A DNA stretch of 64,000 bases from Roseiflexus castenholzii DSM 13941 (lineage in GTDB: Bacteria > Chloroflexota > Chloroflexia > Chloroflexales > Roseiflexaceae), in contig NC_009767.1 in NCBI RefSeq assembly GCF_000017805.1, positions 4,071,001-4,135,000 on the forward strand, given 5' to 3'. The position numbers and the translations under genes are program-made. The notes below the pieces were generated by a model. The model did not search any database. It was given only the letters and a program-made list of their open reading frames with translations, and was not told the origin of the DNA. This document shows positions 42,290-51,470 of this stretch, piece by piece (the first letter of the stretch is position 1; each line of letters opens with the position of its first letter).

Positions 42290-45025
42290 ATGCAGCATAC
42301 AACATCAACACATCTGACCCGCTGGTTGAACGCCAACCGCACGGACCTGCTGCCGCTCTGGATTGCTGCAGGCGATGATCTGTTCGCGGCAGACCACCAC
42401 GCTCCGGCGCGAAACGGCGAAGCGATCACGGTGCATCCCGATGAGCGCAAAGTGATCGTAACAGCGCTGTACGATGGGTTGATCGCTGCTGCGGGCGGTG
42501 ATGAACAACCCCTTGACGAGTGTCTGACGGCGCTGCGTGCACTGCGGAGCAGTATCGGCGAGGACGACCTGCCACGCCAGATTATGCTCTTCCAGCGACT
42601 GCGCAGCATGGGTCGTCGTGCGCTGTATCGTGAGTCGATGGAGGCAACCGCGCGACAGCCTCAGGATGATGTATTTTATCATCTCCTCGATGCACTGGAT
42701 GACCTCATCGACTATGCGATTACGCGGCTGGTCGAACGCTGGGTTGGCGCCGCGCACAGAGTGTTGAACGAATTGAACGAAACCCGCATGCTGGTCGAAA
42801 GCCTGTACCGTGATGCGGAAGTCACCGACCGCACGACGCTGCAAGTCTCCCGGCTCAACCAGCTTGCGCGCGAACTATCATCCACCTTCGACCGTAAGGA
42901 GCACCTGCACAGTATCAGCGTGACGCTCGCTGAGGTGCTGGCGCCTGTCGTCGTCGATATCTGGCTGCTTGCAGAGGATGCCACTCGCCTCGAACTGGCA
43001 TGGCGCCATGGCGCTCCTATGCCGGATACGCGATCCATACCGCTGGAAGCGACCCACGATCCGGTGGTTCAGACGCTTCAGCAGCGGGAACTTTTCCTGG
43101 CATCCAACCTCGTTGCAGCCGATCAGAATGCGTGGCACATTCCAGATGTCGCCGTGCTCGGCATTCCGCTCATCACGCAGAGCGGCGTCACCGGCGTCAT
43201 TCTGTGCCAGGGTGACGAGCGCACGCTCGCTGATCGTTCACAGCAGGACTTTGCGCGGTCTGTCGTCGGGCAGGCAGCGATTGCTCTGGAGAATGCGCGA
43301 CTGTATGCCGAGGTGCGCGCCCTCAACGCCGATCTGGAGCGGCGCATTGCCGAACGCACCCGCGAATTGAAGATCGAACGCGATACGCTCGAAACACTGA
43401 ATGCCATTGCGCTCGAAGTCAGCAGTACGCTCGATGGCGATGAGATTATGAGCAACTCGCTCAAGACCCTGGCAAAACTGATCGGCGTCCAACACGGATC
43501 GATCATGCTCCTCGACCGGGAAACCGACCAACTGGTCGATCGCGCAGTCCTGGGCAAAAGCGACAATGTCGGGTATGTGCGCTTCTCGCTCGGGCAGGGG
43601 ATTGTCGGATGGGTTGCGCATCATCGCAAGCCCCTGATCGTCGATGATGTCACTGCCGACCCGCGCTGGACGCCGCCACCAATCGACGATCCCCTGGCAA
43701 AACGCCAGGGATCGATGATCGCAGTGCCGCTCATCGCCCATCATGAAGTGCTCGGCGTTCTGGTGCTCTCCCACGAACAGCCCGCGTATTTCCGCGAGGA
43801 ACACCTGCGACTGCTCGACGCTTCCGCCAAACAGATTGCGATTGGCATTCACAACGCACAGGTCTATCAGCATGCGGAGCAGCAGTACTTCCACCGCTAC
43901 GAAATGCAGCAGCGCCAGGAACAGGCGGTCAGTCAGAGCACGGCCATTTTGCAAAGCCTCTCCGATGGGGTGATTGTGTGCGACCAAAGCGGTTCGGTGT
44001 TGACGGCGAACCTGGCGGCGGAAAAGATTCTCGAGCGCCCAATCGAAGAGTTGGTGACATGGAACCTGGAGGACTTGTTGCGACGATTGCTGGGGCGGCG
44101 CGTCGATGAACTGTCGCTCAATGATTTGTTGCGCAATCCCTGGGACGATCAGCACCGGCCACGCACTCTCTCCACAACCTTCCAGATTGGTCCGCGAACG
44201 ATCAACATCACGCTCGACCCGGTCATTTCGAGTAAAGAGACGCTGATCGGCGCGGTCGCAGTGTTCCGCGACCGCACTCGCGAGGTCGAGTCGGATCGGC
44301 TGAAGACCGAGTTCATTGGCACGGTCTCACACGAATTGCGCACCCCAATGACATCGATCAAAGGGTTTACGCAGCTCCTTGCGATGGGCGGCCTGGGACC
44401 GCTCAACGAGACGCAGAAAGAGTTTCTCGGCATTATTCAGTCGAATGCCGAGCGTATGATTGCGATCATCAATGATCTGCTCGACATCACTAAGATCGAG
44501 ACGGGAAGCGTTGAACTTGAGATCCGCCCACTCCACGTTGCCGAAACGCTCAGCACCGTCATGCTCGACCTTCAGCCGAAAATCCAGGATCGGCAGCAAC
44601 ACCTGTCGTTGAGCATTCCCGCCGGATTGCCACTCGTGCGCGCCGACGCTCGACGTTTCAATCAGATCCTCTTCAATATCGTTTCGAACGCTGTCAAATA
44701 TACGCCGCGCGGCGGCTCGATCACCGTCGAAGCGCGCGAAGTCACTGCTGACGCGGTTCCCGACGAAGAACGCGACGGGTTGCGTCCTGGACGGTATGTT
44801 CAGATCGATGTGCGCGATACCGGCGTCGGGATTGCGCCGGAAGACCTTCCTCGCATCTGGGAGCGGTTCTACCGCACCGAGAATCCGCTCAAGGTCGAAG
44901 CCGGCGGTACCGGTCTCGGTCTCTCGCTGGTCAAACCCCTCATCAGACTCCTCGGCGGGCGCATCTGGGTCGAAAGCTGCATCAATGAAGGCAGTGTCTT
45001 CAGTTTTGTGATTCCGGCGGTGTAA
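42290..45025 (+). CDS. GAF/PAS sensor histidine kinase with RsbRD-like N-terminal domain
   Basis: 911 residues, no transmembrane helix. Residues ~5-165 are all-helical (LTRWLNANRTDLLPLWIAAG, ALYDGLIAAAGG, LDALDDLIDYAITRLVERW) and resemble the N-terminal domain of RsbRD-type stressosome proteins. Then come GAF 1 (~190-345), a coiled coil, GAF 2 (~375-530), a PAS domain (~545-660), the phospho-acceptor helix TVSHELRTPMTSIKG (His681) and the ATPase domain (NIVSNAVKYTPRGG, DVRDTGVGI, TGLGLSLV). It starts 20 bases after the phosphatase gene and so belongs to the rsbT-rsbX operon, which suggests cross-talk between stressosome and phosphorelay. No receiver gene adjoins it. Its TAA stop ends on the first base of repeat copy D. 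Confidence 0.9.
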   Translation: MQHTTSTHLTRWLNANRTDLLPLWIAAGDDLFAADHHAPARNGEAITVHPDERKVIVTALYDGLIAAAGGDEQPLDECLTALRALRSSIGEDDLPRQIMLFQRLRSMGRRALYRESMEATARQPQDDVFYHLLDALDDLIDYAITRLVERWVGAAHRVLNELNETRMLVESLYRDAEVTDRTTLQVSRLNQLARELSSTFDRKEHLHSISVTLAEVLAPVVVDIWLLAEDATRLELAWRHGAPMPDTRSIPLEATHDPVVQTLQQRELFLASNLVAADQNAWHIPDVAVLGIPLITQSGVTGVILCQGDERTLADRSQQDFARSVVGQAAIALENARLYAEVRALNADLERRIAERTRELKIERDTLETLNAIALEVSSTLDGDEIMSNSLKTLAKLIGVQHGSIMLLDRETDQLVDRAVLGKSDNVGYVRFSLGQGIVGWVAHHRKPLIVDDVTADPRWTPPPIDDPLAKRQGSMIAVPLIAHHEVLGVLVLSHEQPAYFREEHLRLLDASAKQIAIGIHNAQVYQHAEQQYFHRYEMQQRQEQAVSQSTAILQSLSDGVIVCDQSGSVLTANLAAEKILERPIEELVTWNLEDLLRRLLGRRVDELSLNDLLRNPWDDQHRPRTLSTTFQIGPRTINITLDPVISSKETLIGAVAVFRDRTREVESDRLKTEFIGTVSHELRTPMTSIKGFTQLLAMGGLGPLNETQKEFLGIIQSNAERMIAIINDLLDITKIETGSVELEIRPLHVAETLSTVMLDLQPKIQDRQQHLSLSIPAGLPLVRADARRFNQILFNIVSNAVKYTPRGGSITVEAREVTADAVPDEERDGLRPGRYVQIDVRDTGVGIAPEDLPRIWERFYRTENPLKVEAGGTGLGLSLVKPLIRLLGGRIWVESCINEGSVFSFVIPAV

Positions 45026-45118
45026 TACCAATGACCTGTGACCATCCGGCATGGTCACCCCGAGCAGCGCTCGGAATGACCAGCATGCGGCATCTTCATC
45101 TTCAATCGTCATTGGTAT
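45025..45118 (-). repeat. MITE-like element, copy D (inverted, internally shortened)
   Basis: 94 bases with intact ATACCAATGAC / GTCATTGGTAT ends but lacking most of the internal tandem units. It begins on the last base of the histidine kinase stop codon. Confidence 0.85.
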
Positions 45119-45404
45119 AACTCCTTCAAAGAACGAGGCAGCGCTGCGCATCCGGTCGATGCAACCGACAGACGCTGTTGAGCGCTTCCCTCCCGTTATC
45201 GCACCGATGGAGGTGCGTCGCTCCGCCCAGCACGACACAGAATGTCCGGTCGATTGCCGTGTTGGTCACCTTGAACGATGCGCAGGGTCTCGACCTGCAT
45301 GCCACGAGATGCTTCACGGCATTCCGCGCGACACCAGACGCATGGCGCCTGAGCACCGCGCCGGACTATCCCCGCCGGGTTTTCACTATTCTACCAGATG
45401 AAAC
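45119..45404. other. Intergenic region upstream of iron transporter
   Basis: No gene or repeat recognised. Confidence 0.4.
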
Positions 45405-45437
45405 TTGACAAAATTTCAATGTTAGAGTAACCTAACA
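45405..45437 (+). promoter_or_regulatory. Promoter with DtxR/IdeR-like palindrome
   Basis: A perfect -35 box TTGACA (45405-45410), a 17-base spacer and a weak -10 TAACCT. The -10 box lies in the inverted repeat TGTTAG-AGTAAC-CTAACA (45420-45437), close to the TTAGGTTAGCCTAACCTAA type of iron-dependent repressor site. Bound repressor would block the iron transporter when iron is plentiful. Confidence 0.6.
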
Positions 45438-45577
45438 CCGCAGGTTAACCTTTGCTCACCATGCGCTGGCGCGCCAAAAGTGCATACCGGAGACGATGCT
45501 GGCGCCGATCTGCGGCAAGATCGGCTATTCAGGCACAAGGCAGCCTCTTTCGCTGCCTGGAAAGGAAAGAGTCCATC

Positions 45578-46726
45578 ATGAACCATACGCCAGGACGCCT
45601 GACGTTTCGCCTGATACTCCTTGCAACGAGCCTTGTGTTGATCGCTGCCTGCGGCGGGCAACCTGCTGCCGCTCCGCCCACGACCGCGCCTGCGGAGTCG
45701 ACAGCAGCGCCAACCACCGCACCGGTCGAGCCGACCGCTGCACCAACCACTGCGGCTGAGCAACCGACCGGAGCGCCGGTCGCTGCGCCAAAGGGCGAAG
45801 TCATTGTGTACACCTCACGCGCCGAGGCGCTGTTCAAACCGGTCATCGAAGCCTTCAATGCCGTCTATCCAGATGTTAAGGTGACCGTCTTGAATGGCAG
45901 CAACAGCGAACTGGCAGCCCGAATTCTCGAAGAGCGCGCCAATCCGCAGGCGGACGTCCTGATTAACTCCGATATTCTGACAATGGAGAATCTGGCGGCG
46001 GAAGGGGTCTTTGCTCCGAACGACTCGCCGGCAGTGATGGCCGTGCCGGCTGATTACCGCGCCGATGATGGCAGTTGGGTCGCTCTGACGCTCCGCGCTC
46101 GCGTCATCATGTACAATACCGATCTGGTATCGCCCGACGAACTGCCGAAGAAAATGCTCGATCTGGCTGACCCGAAGTGGAAGGATGTTCTCGGTTCCGC
46201 CAATAGCACGAACGGTGCGATGATGGCGCAACTGGTCGTGATGCGCAATCAACTGGGCGAAGCGGCGACTGAGGCGTTCATTCAGGGGTTGCTGGAAAAC
46301 AATACGCAGTTCTTCGGCGGTCACACCGATGTGCGCAAGGCGGTCGGCGCCGGTGAATTGAAACTGGGGCTGGTCAACCACTACTACTACCATCTCTCCA
46401 AAGCGGAAGGCGCGCCGGTAGGTGTGATCTACCCCGATCAGGAAGATGGCGGTCTGGGGCTAGTGGTCAACTCGACCAACGCGGGGATTATAAAGGGTGG
46501 ACCAAACCCGGAGATAGCAAAGATCTTTGTGGACTTCATGCTCTCGCCGGATGGTCAGAAGATCTACGCCGAGCGCAACTACGAGTATCCGATTGTTCCG
46601 GGCATTCCGCTGGCGGAGGGCGTTGCGCCGCTCAGTTCGTTCAAACTCAACCCATTCCCGCTCAAGACCTTGCGCGATGAATTGGAACCGACACGGGCGC
46701 TGGTTCAGAAAGTCGGTATGCCATAG
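45578..46726 (+). CDS. Iron(III) ABC transporter substrate-binding lipoprotein
   Basis: 382 residues from ATG 45578 (AAGGAAAG upstream). A signal peptide with a lipobox (LVLIAACGG) is followed by a Pro/Thr/Ala-repeat linker (PTTAPAESTAAPTTAPVEPT) and a class-II binding domain of the FbpA/FutA group: GEVIVYTSRAEALFKPVIEAF, ADVLINSDI, NHYYYHLSK (the tyrosine cluster that binds ferric iron), and GIIKGGPNPEIAKIFVDFMLSPDGQ. It delivers Fe3+ to the permease encoded next. A DtxR-like site overlaps its promoter. Confidence 0.92.
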   Translation: MNHTPGRLTFRLILLATSLVLIAACGGQPAAAPPTTAPAESTAAPTTAPVEPTAAPTTAAEQPTGAPVAAPKGEVIVYTSRAEALFKPVIEAFNAVYPDVKVTVLNGSNSELAARILEERANPQADVLINSDILTMENLAAEGVFAPNDSPAVMAVPADYRADDGSWVALTLRARVIMYNTDLVSPDELPKKMLDLADPKWKDVLGSANSTNGAMMAQLVVMRNQLGEAATEAFIQGLLENNTQFFGGHTDVRKAVGAGELKLGLVNHYYYHLSKAEGAPVGVIYPDQEDGGLGLVVNSTNAGIIKGGPNPEIAKIFVDFMLSPDGQKIYAERNYEYPIVPGIPLAEGVAPLSSFKLNPFPLKTLRDELEPTRALVQKVGMP

Positions 46727-46758
46727 CACGTGTGGATTCGCCAGCGCAATGCGCAATC

Positions 46759-46786
46759 GTGGCGACGTTGCATGGAACGTCGCCAC
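46759..46786 (+). promoter_or_regulatory. Hairpin between iron-binding protein and permease genes
   Basis: GTGGCGACGTT, loop of six, AACGTCGCCAC. A perfect 11-bp stem with no U-run. Likely a partial terminator or RNA-stability element that keeps binding protein above permease level. Confidence 0.6.
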
Positions 46787-46804
46787 AATCCATTCAATGC
46801 TGAC

Positions 46805-48478
46805 ATGAAACGAACGATTTCTCTCCGGTCATCGCGCGCTATGGGTGAAGCGCTGATGGTGTGGCGCGCTTCATCCGTCGCTCTGCGTGCCGCCGCTATC
46901 CTGGTGGGCGCGCTGGCGATCATTCCGCTTGCGTACATCCTGATCCGGGCGCTCGAAGCGGATGCCACCGTCTGGGAACGCCTCTGGTCGCGGCAGATTC
47001 CGGCTCTGGCAGGGAATACGCTGGCATTGACCGCAACGACCGTGGCGCTGAGCACCCTGTTTGGTGTGGGCGCAGCATGGCTGGTCGAACGCACCGATCT
47101 GCCAGGAGCGCGGGTGTGGCGGGTGCTGCTGGCACTACCGCTGGCCATTCCTGCATATGTGGCGGCGATCTGCTGGCTGATCCTCCTCCGGCGCGGCGGG
47201 GTGATCGATCAGATGGCAATGGAGTGGATGGGATTCGCTCGTGGCGCCTTTCCTCTCCCGCAAATAACCAATCTGTGGGGCGCGACAATGGTGATCAGTC
47301 TGTGTGTATTCCCCTATGTGTTTCTCCCGGTTGGCGCCGTGCTCCGTTCCCTCGACCGATCCCTGGAAGAAGCCGCGCGTATGGCGGGACTCTCCGCCTG
47401 GACGACCCTCTGGCGCGTGGTGTTACCACTGGCAATGCCGGCGGCGGCTGGCGGCGCGCTGCTCGTGGCGCTCTACGCCCTCTCCGATTTTGGCACAGTG
47501 GCAATGCTCCGCTACCGCACCTTCACGCTGGCAATTTTCCAGCAGTTTGCCGGTCAGGTTGATCGCTCGGCGGCTGCCATCCTGAGTTTTGTTCTGATTG
47601 GCATGGCAATACCCGTGCTCTATGGCGCCGCCTGGATGGCGCGACGCGAACGCCAACTGACGCGCACCCGCTGGCAACCGCCGCGTCTGACACGCCTCGG
47701 GCGCTGGCAACCTCTGGCACTGCTGGCGATCGGTGGGCTGACCTTCTTCTCGCTTGGACTGCCGCTGCTGACGCTTGGCGGCTTGACGTTGCAGGGATGG
47801 CTCGTTCCCACTGAGGTGGATCGAATCTGGGGCGTCAACAACGCTGGCGTGCTGCGTTACGCACTGAACAGCGTCGGGCTTGCCGCCACCGCAGCGACCG
47901 GCGCTATTGCGCTGGCGATCTTCCCGGCGCTCGTCGCCGTGCGCCAACCGGGGCGCTGGAGCAGTCTGCTGCTTGCTGCATGCCAGAGTCCCTTTGCGCT
48001 GCCGGGGATTATTATTGGGTTGAGTTTTGTGCTGTTGTTCAACCGCTGGATGCCGATGCTCTACGGCACTCTCGCCGTGCTGGTCGTCGGTTTCGTCTTT
48101 CGGTTGCTGCCACAGGCGGTGACTGCCAATGAATCGGCGTTGCGCGTCGTGTCGCCCTCACTGGAGCAGGCGGCGCGCACCCTGGGAGATAACGGCATCC
48201 GGGCGTTTCAGCGCGTGACCTTCCCGGTCGCTGCACCGGGACTGCTGGCAGGGTGGGTGCTCTGCTTCGTTACTGCAATGAAGGAGTTGCCCACGGTCAT
48301 TCTCCTCCGTCCGCCGGGATTCGATACTCTGCCGGTGCGCATCTGGGTGGCCGCCAGTGAATCGGTGCATACCCAGGCGGCGCCATCAGCATTTGCGCTC
48401 ATTGCTGTTACCATTGTGACGTTGCTGATTGTGACGCACTATCAGGCGGGAATGGAGAAAGTGCTTTCCCACAGTTGA
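46805..48478 (+). CDS. Iron(III) ABC transporter permease (FbpB type, fused double domain)
   Basis: 557 residues from ATG 46805; ATGs at 46730 and 46772 lie in or before the hairpin and I reject them. About twelve hydrophobic helices in two homologous halves, each with the cytoplasmic EAA loop that docks the ATPase (EEAARMAGLSAWTTLWRVVLP... and LEQAARTLGDNGIRAFQRVTFP). This fused form is typical of FbpB/SfuB iron(III) permeases. No ATPase gene follows; the DUF4058 gene is on the other strand, so the ATP-binding subunit must be elsewhere. Confidence 0.92.
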   Translation: MKRTISLRSSRAMGEALMVWRASSVALRAAAILVGALAIIPLAYILIRALEADATVWERLWSRQIPALAGNTLALTATTVALSTLFGVGAAWLVERTDLPGARVWRVLLALPLAIPAYVAAICWLILLRRGGVIDQMAMEWMGFARGAFPLPQITNLWGATMVISLCVFPYVFLPVGAVLRSLDRSLEEAARMAGLSAWTTLWRVVLPLAMPAAAGGALLVALYALSDFGTVAMLRYRTFTLAIFQQFAGQVDRSAAAILSFVLIGMAIPVLYGAAWMARRERQLTRTRWQPPRLTRLGRWQPLALLAIGGLTFFSLGLPLLTLGGLTLQGWLVPTEVDRIWGVNNAGVLRYALNSVGLAATAATGAIALAIFPALVAVRQPGRWSSLLLAACQSPFALPGIIIGLSFVLLFNRWMPMLYGTLAVLVVGFVFRLLPQAVTANESALRVVSPSLEQAARTLGDNGIRAFQRVTFPVAAPGLLAGWVLCFVTAMKELPTVILLRPPGFDTLPVRIWVAASESVHTQAAPSAFALIAVTIVTLLIVTHYQAGMEKVLSHS

Positions 48479-48494
48479 ACATGAGCAGGTTGCA

Positions 48495-49277
48495 TCAGTG
48501 ATCCTGGCGCAGTCCACTCTGACGCAGAGGCCGGTCTGCCCAGGCTGCATCGTCTCCGGTCAGCGGCGGTTCGGGGTCTCGGCGGTAATCGATGCGCAGG
48601 TCGAAGGCGGCGCGTTCGTCGATGGCCCGCAGCAGCGCACCCAGGTCGATCTCCGGTTCGGTCGCATCCGCGTCGAGCGGTACGGCAAAGCGCGGAATCG
48701 GCTGGCGAACGCTGAAGGGAATAAGCAGTGCGCGCGGACGCTGGTTGCCGCGACTGATGAGTATGCGATAGTCGCTCACGCCTGTCCATCCGCGCACCGG
48801 CATCGGTTCACCCGCGCGCAGCAGATCGATTTCGACCAGATGACTGAGACTGCCCAGCACGGCAAGACGTTTGCGGAGATAAAGCGCGCGTCCTTCGCCG
48901 GGACGTTTGTTGGCAGGCGATAGCGCTTCAATGACCGTCACGACCCGTCCATCAGCCACAGCGTGCACTTCCAGATACGACTCGCGCACCAGGTCGGGCA
49001 ACGCCACTGCAACCGCCACCCCTCCCGATTCTTGAAAAGGAGCAGATACACTTACCGGCGGGGTAGAGCGCGTCACAACGGCGGCATCCGCCCGACCGAC
49101 AAATGCCGCGTCTTCGGGTTCGGCCAGATAGGTGCGTTCCTCGATTGCAACATAGTACCTTGGACGCAGCGCCGGCGCCAGATCGTCGGCGATGCTGACG
49201 ATCAGACGGTTGTGCACATCGGGCCAGAGACCCGGCGCTTCGAGGTAAGGATTCATTCCAGAAAACGGGTGGGTCAC
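48495..49277 (-). CDS. DUF4058 family protein
   Basis: 260 residues from GTG 49277 with AAGGA six bases upstream. The N-terminus (HPFSGMNPYLEAPGLWPDVHNRLI) and the block VTVIEALSPANKRPGEGRALYLRKR match the DUF4058 pattern, in which an acidic, nuclease-like core (E...K) is suggested but function is not known. The family is common in cyanobacteria and Chloroflexota. An extended -10 promoter lies about 32 bases upstream of the start. Confidence 0.85.
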   Translation of the reverse strand: MTHPFSGMNPYLEAPGLWPDVHNRLIVSIADDLAPALRPRYYVAIEERTYLAEPEDAAFVGRADAAVVTRSTPPVSVSAPFQESGGVAVAVALPDLVRESYLEVHAVADGRVVTVIEALSPANKRPGEGRALYLRKRLAVLGSLSHLVEIDLLRAGEPMPVRGWTGVSDYRILISRGNQRPRALLIPFSVRQPIPRFAVPLDADATEPEIDLGALLRAIDERAAFDLRIDYRRDPEPPLTGDDAAWADRPLRQSGLRQDH

Positions 49278-49308
49278 AGGTCATCCTTTCGAGATGGCAT
49301 CATCCTCA

Positions 49309-49317
49309 ATTATACCA
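49309..49317 (-). promoter_or_regulatory. Extended -10 promoter of the DUF4058 gene
   Basis: On the minus strand TGG-TATAAT. Confidence 0.55.
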
Positions 49318-49518
49318 GTTGCCTCCGGGATTCGTCAGGAACCACAGCACAGCGTCAAGTGGCAGGGGCTGCACCGTCCCTGACATGCGCATACGAGCGG
49401 ACGTGATGGACATGCACAAAATAATTCGGCATTCGCTCTGCGCCTGGCGGCTGAGCTACAGGCTATAGAAAGCGAAGCCTGCCTTCGCGGGCTAAACCGT
49501 GCGCCGGGCGATACCGGA

Positions 49519-49961
49519 TTAATGACTCAAAGACCAGATTTTCGCGCCCCACACCTCCACGCGCGCCAGCCATCCGGCTGATGGCGGGCCAAAATGAAAA
49601 CTCACGACGGGAGGTTCGAATTCGCCGAGCAGATCGGCGGCTTCGTCACTTAAGGGCGAACGTCCTGCCCCGATGGGAACGCTCTCTGCATCAATGCCGA
49701 ACTCCCGGTCATACGGCGCAAACGTCACCGCTATGCCGCCTCGCGTGAGCGTCCGCCACCGGCGGCGGATGGCAGCAGAAGTGGCGTTGAATGGCTTCCT
49801 GGTCTGCGCCCGGATCGCTGCCGATTCACTCCGCAGAGCGTCGAGATTGAGCATGGCGCAGGGCAAAACGATCCAAGCCCACCCCCATTCGACACGGCGA
49901 CGGCGCGTGCGGCGCCCCTGCACACCTGCCATTCGATACCGAACAGTTCTTGCAGGATCAT
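49519..49961 (-). pseudogene. Nitronate monooxygenase pseudogene
   Basis: Fragments of one protein lie in different frames. From ATG 49961: MILQELFGIE, then in a second frame MAGVQG, then RAVAVSNGGGLGS in the first, LPCAMLNLDALR and AIRAQTRKPFN in the second, HFCCHPPPVADAHAR in yet another, and GREFGID-like to VVSFHFGPPSAGWLARVEVWGAKI. In order they match the N-terminal half of FMN-dependent nitronate monooxygenases (2-nitropropane dioxygenases). At least three frameshifts, a small deletion (the PIIQAP strand after FGIE is missing) and loss of the C-terminal half make it non-functional. Confidence 0.8.
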
Positions 49962-50172
49962 AGTATTCCATCGGATACGCTGCGACAAAACCAGCGACCG
50001 AGGTCCGAGCCCTGTTGTTCGAACCTGTGATACGCGAGCAGTGTATACGCCCGACGCGATTGATGAACATACTGATCCCGGACGCGAGCGAGGTAGGGGC
50101 GAGTCTTCCCTCACACGGCGTATTTTGCCCCTTCCCAACCGGCGCGCCGACACATCATGCTGCCTTCCCTGG

Positions 50173-50181
50173 TGCTATAAT
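50173..50181 (+). promoter_or_regulatory. Extended -10 promoter of purDN
   Basis: TGC-TATAAT, 32 bases before the purD start. No -35 match. Confidence 0.6.
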
Positions 50182-50213
50182 CGTATCGGAACAGGTTCGA
50201 GAGGGCTGGTACG

Positions 50214-51470
50214 ATGAATGTCCTGCTTGTCGGCTCAGGCGGGCGCGAGCATGCTCTGGCATGGAAACTGGCACAATCGCCGCTGATCGATACCCTCTTC
50301 GTTGCGCCCGGCAATCCAGGAACAGCGCAGATCGGGCGCAATCTGCCGGTCGAGGCGCTCGACATCCCGCGACTGGTCGAGGTTGCGCAAAGTGAACGGA
50401 TTGATCTGGTCGTTGTCGGTCCCGAAGCGCCGCTGGCGGCGGGATTGGCAGACGCCTGCCTGAAGGCGGGCATTCCGGTCTTCGGTCCAACTGCGGCGGC
50501 GGCGCAGATCGAGAGCAGCAAAGCCTTTGCCAAACGACTCATGATCGAGGCTGGCATTCCAACCGCCGAAGCGCACATCTTCGATGATCCCGACAGTGCA
50601 GCCGATTTCGTGCGCACCACATGTCGCACATGGGTTGTGAAAGCGGACGGACTTGCGGCTGGCAAAGGAGTGATTGTGCCCGAGTCGGTTGGCGACACGC
50701 TGGACGCTATTCGGATGCTGAGTGCGACCCGCGCCGGCGCGCGCCTGGTGCTCGAAGAGCGTTTGAGCGGACCGGAAGTGTCGCTGATTGCGCTGTGCGA
50801 TGGCGAGCGCGCACTGCCGCTGCCGCCAGCGCAGGATCATAAGCGCCTGCGCGACGGCGACGCCGGACCGAACACCGGCGGCATGGGCGCCTACGCCCCC
50901 GCGCCGCACCTGACACCCGCCGACGTGACCGATCTGACGGCGCAGATCATTCTTCCAGCGCTGCGCGCGTTGCAAAACGCGAGAACGCCATTCTGCGGCG
51001 CGCTCTATGCCGGGTTGATCCTGACCGAACAAGGACCACGGGTGCTGGAGTTCAACGCGCGCTTCGGCGACCCGGAGACGCAGGCGATCCTGCCGCTGCT
51101 GGACGGCGATCTGCTCGCGGCGCTTGCCGCGTGCGCCGGGAACGGGGCGCTATCCGACGACATGCTGCGTGGAACGAACAATGCCGCAGCGTGTGTTGTG
51201 CTGGCAGCGGAAGGGTATCCCGACACGCCGCGCCGCAGTGATGTGATCAGCGGCATTGCGTCGGTCAATGACCCGCACGTGGTCATCTTCCATGCTGGCA
51301 CTGCCTGGAAGAACGGTCAGTTGACGACGGCAGGCGGGCGTGTGCTCGGCGTCACCGGTGTTGGACCAACTCTGCGCGAGGCGCTGGCGCGGGCGTATGC
51401 CGCAGTGGATCGCATTTCCTTTCCGGGCATGCAGTACCGCCGCGACATTGGCGCAAAGGCGATCCAATGA
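50214..51470 (+). CDS. purD: Phosphoribosylamine-glycine ligase (GAR synthetase)
   Basis: 418 residues, normal for PurD. ATP + 5-phosphoribosylamine + glycine gives GAR, step 2 of purine synthesis. Marks: GSGGREHALAWKLAQS, VVGPEAPLAAGLADA, the ATP-grasp lysine block VKADGLAAGKGV, GGMGAYAPAPHL, and LEFNARFGDPETQAILPLL with the metal ligands. The purN gene starts in its stop (ATGA), so steps 2 and 3 are made together. Confidence 0.97.
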   Translation: MNVLLVGSGGREHALAWKLAQSPLIDTLFVAPGNPGTAQIGRNLPVEALDIPRLVEVAQSERIDLVVVGPEAPLAAGLADACLKAGIPVFGPTAAAAQIESSKAFAKRLMIEAGIPTAEAHIFDDPDSAADFVRTTCRTWVVKADGLAAGKGVIVPESVGDTLDAIRMLSATRAGARLVLEERLSGPEVSLIALCDGERALPLPPAQDHKRLRDGDAGPNTGGMGAYAPAPHLTPADVTDLTAQIILPALRALQNARTPFCGALYAGLILTEQGPRVLEFNARFGDPETQAILPLLDGDLLAALAACAGNGALSDDMLRGTNNAAACVVLAAEGYPDTPRRSDVISGIASVNDPHVVIFHAGTAWKNGQLTTAGGRVLGVTGVGPTLREALARAYAAVDRISFPGMQYRRDIGAKAIQ

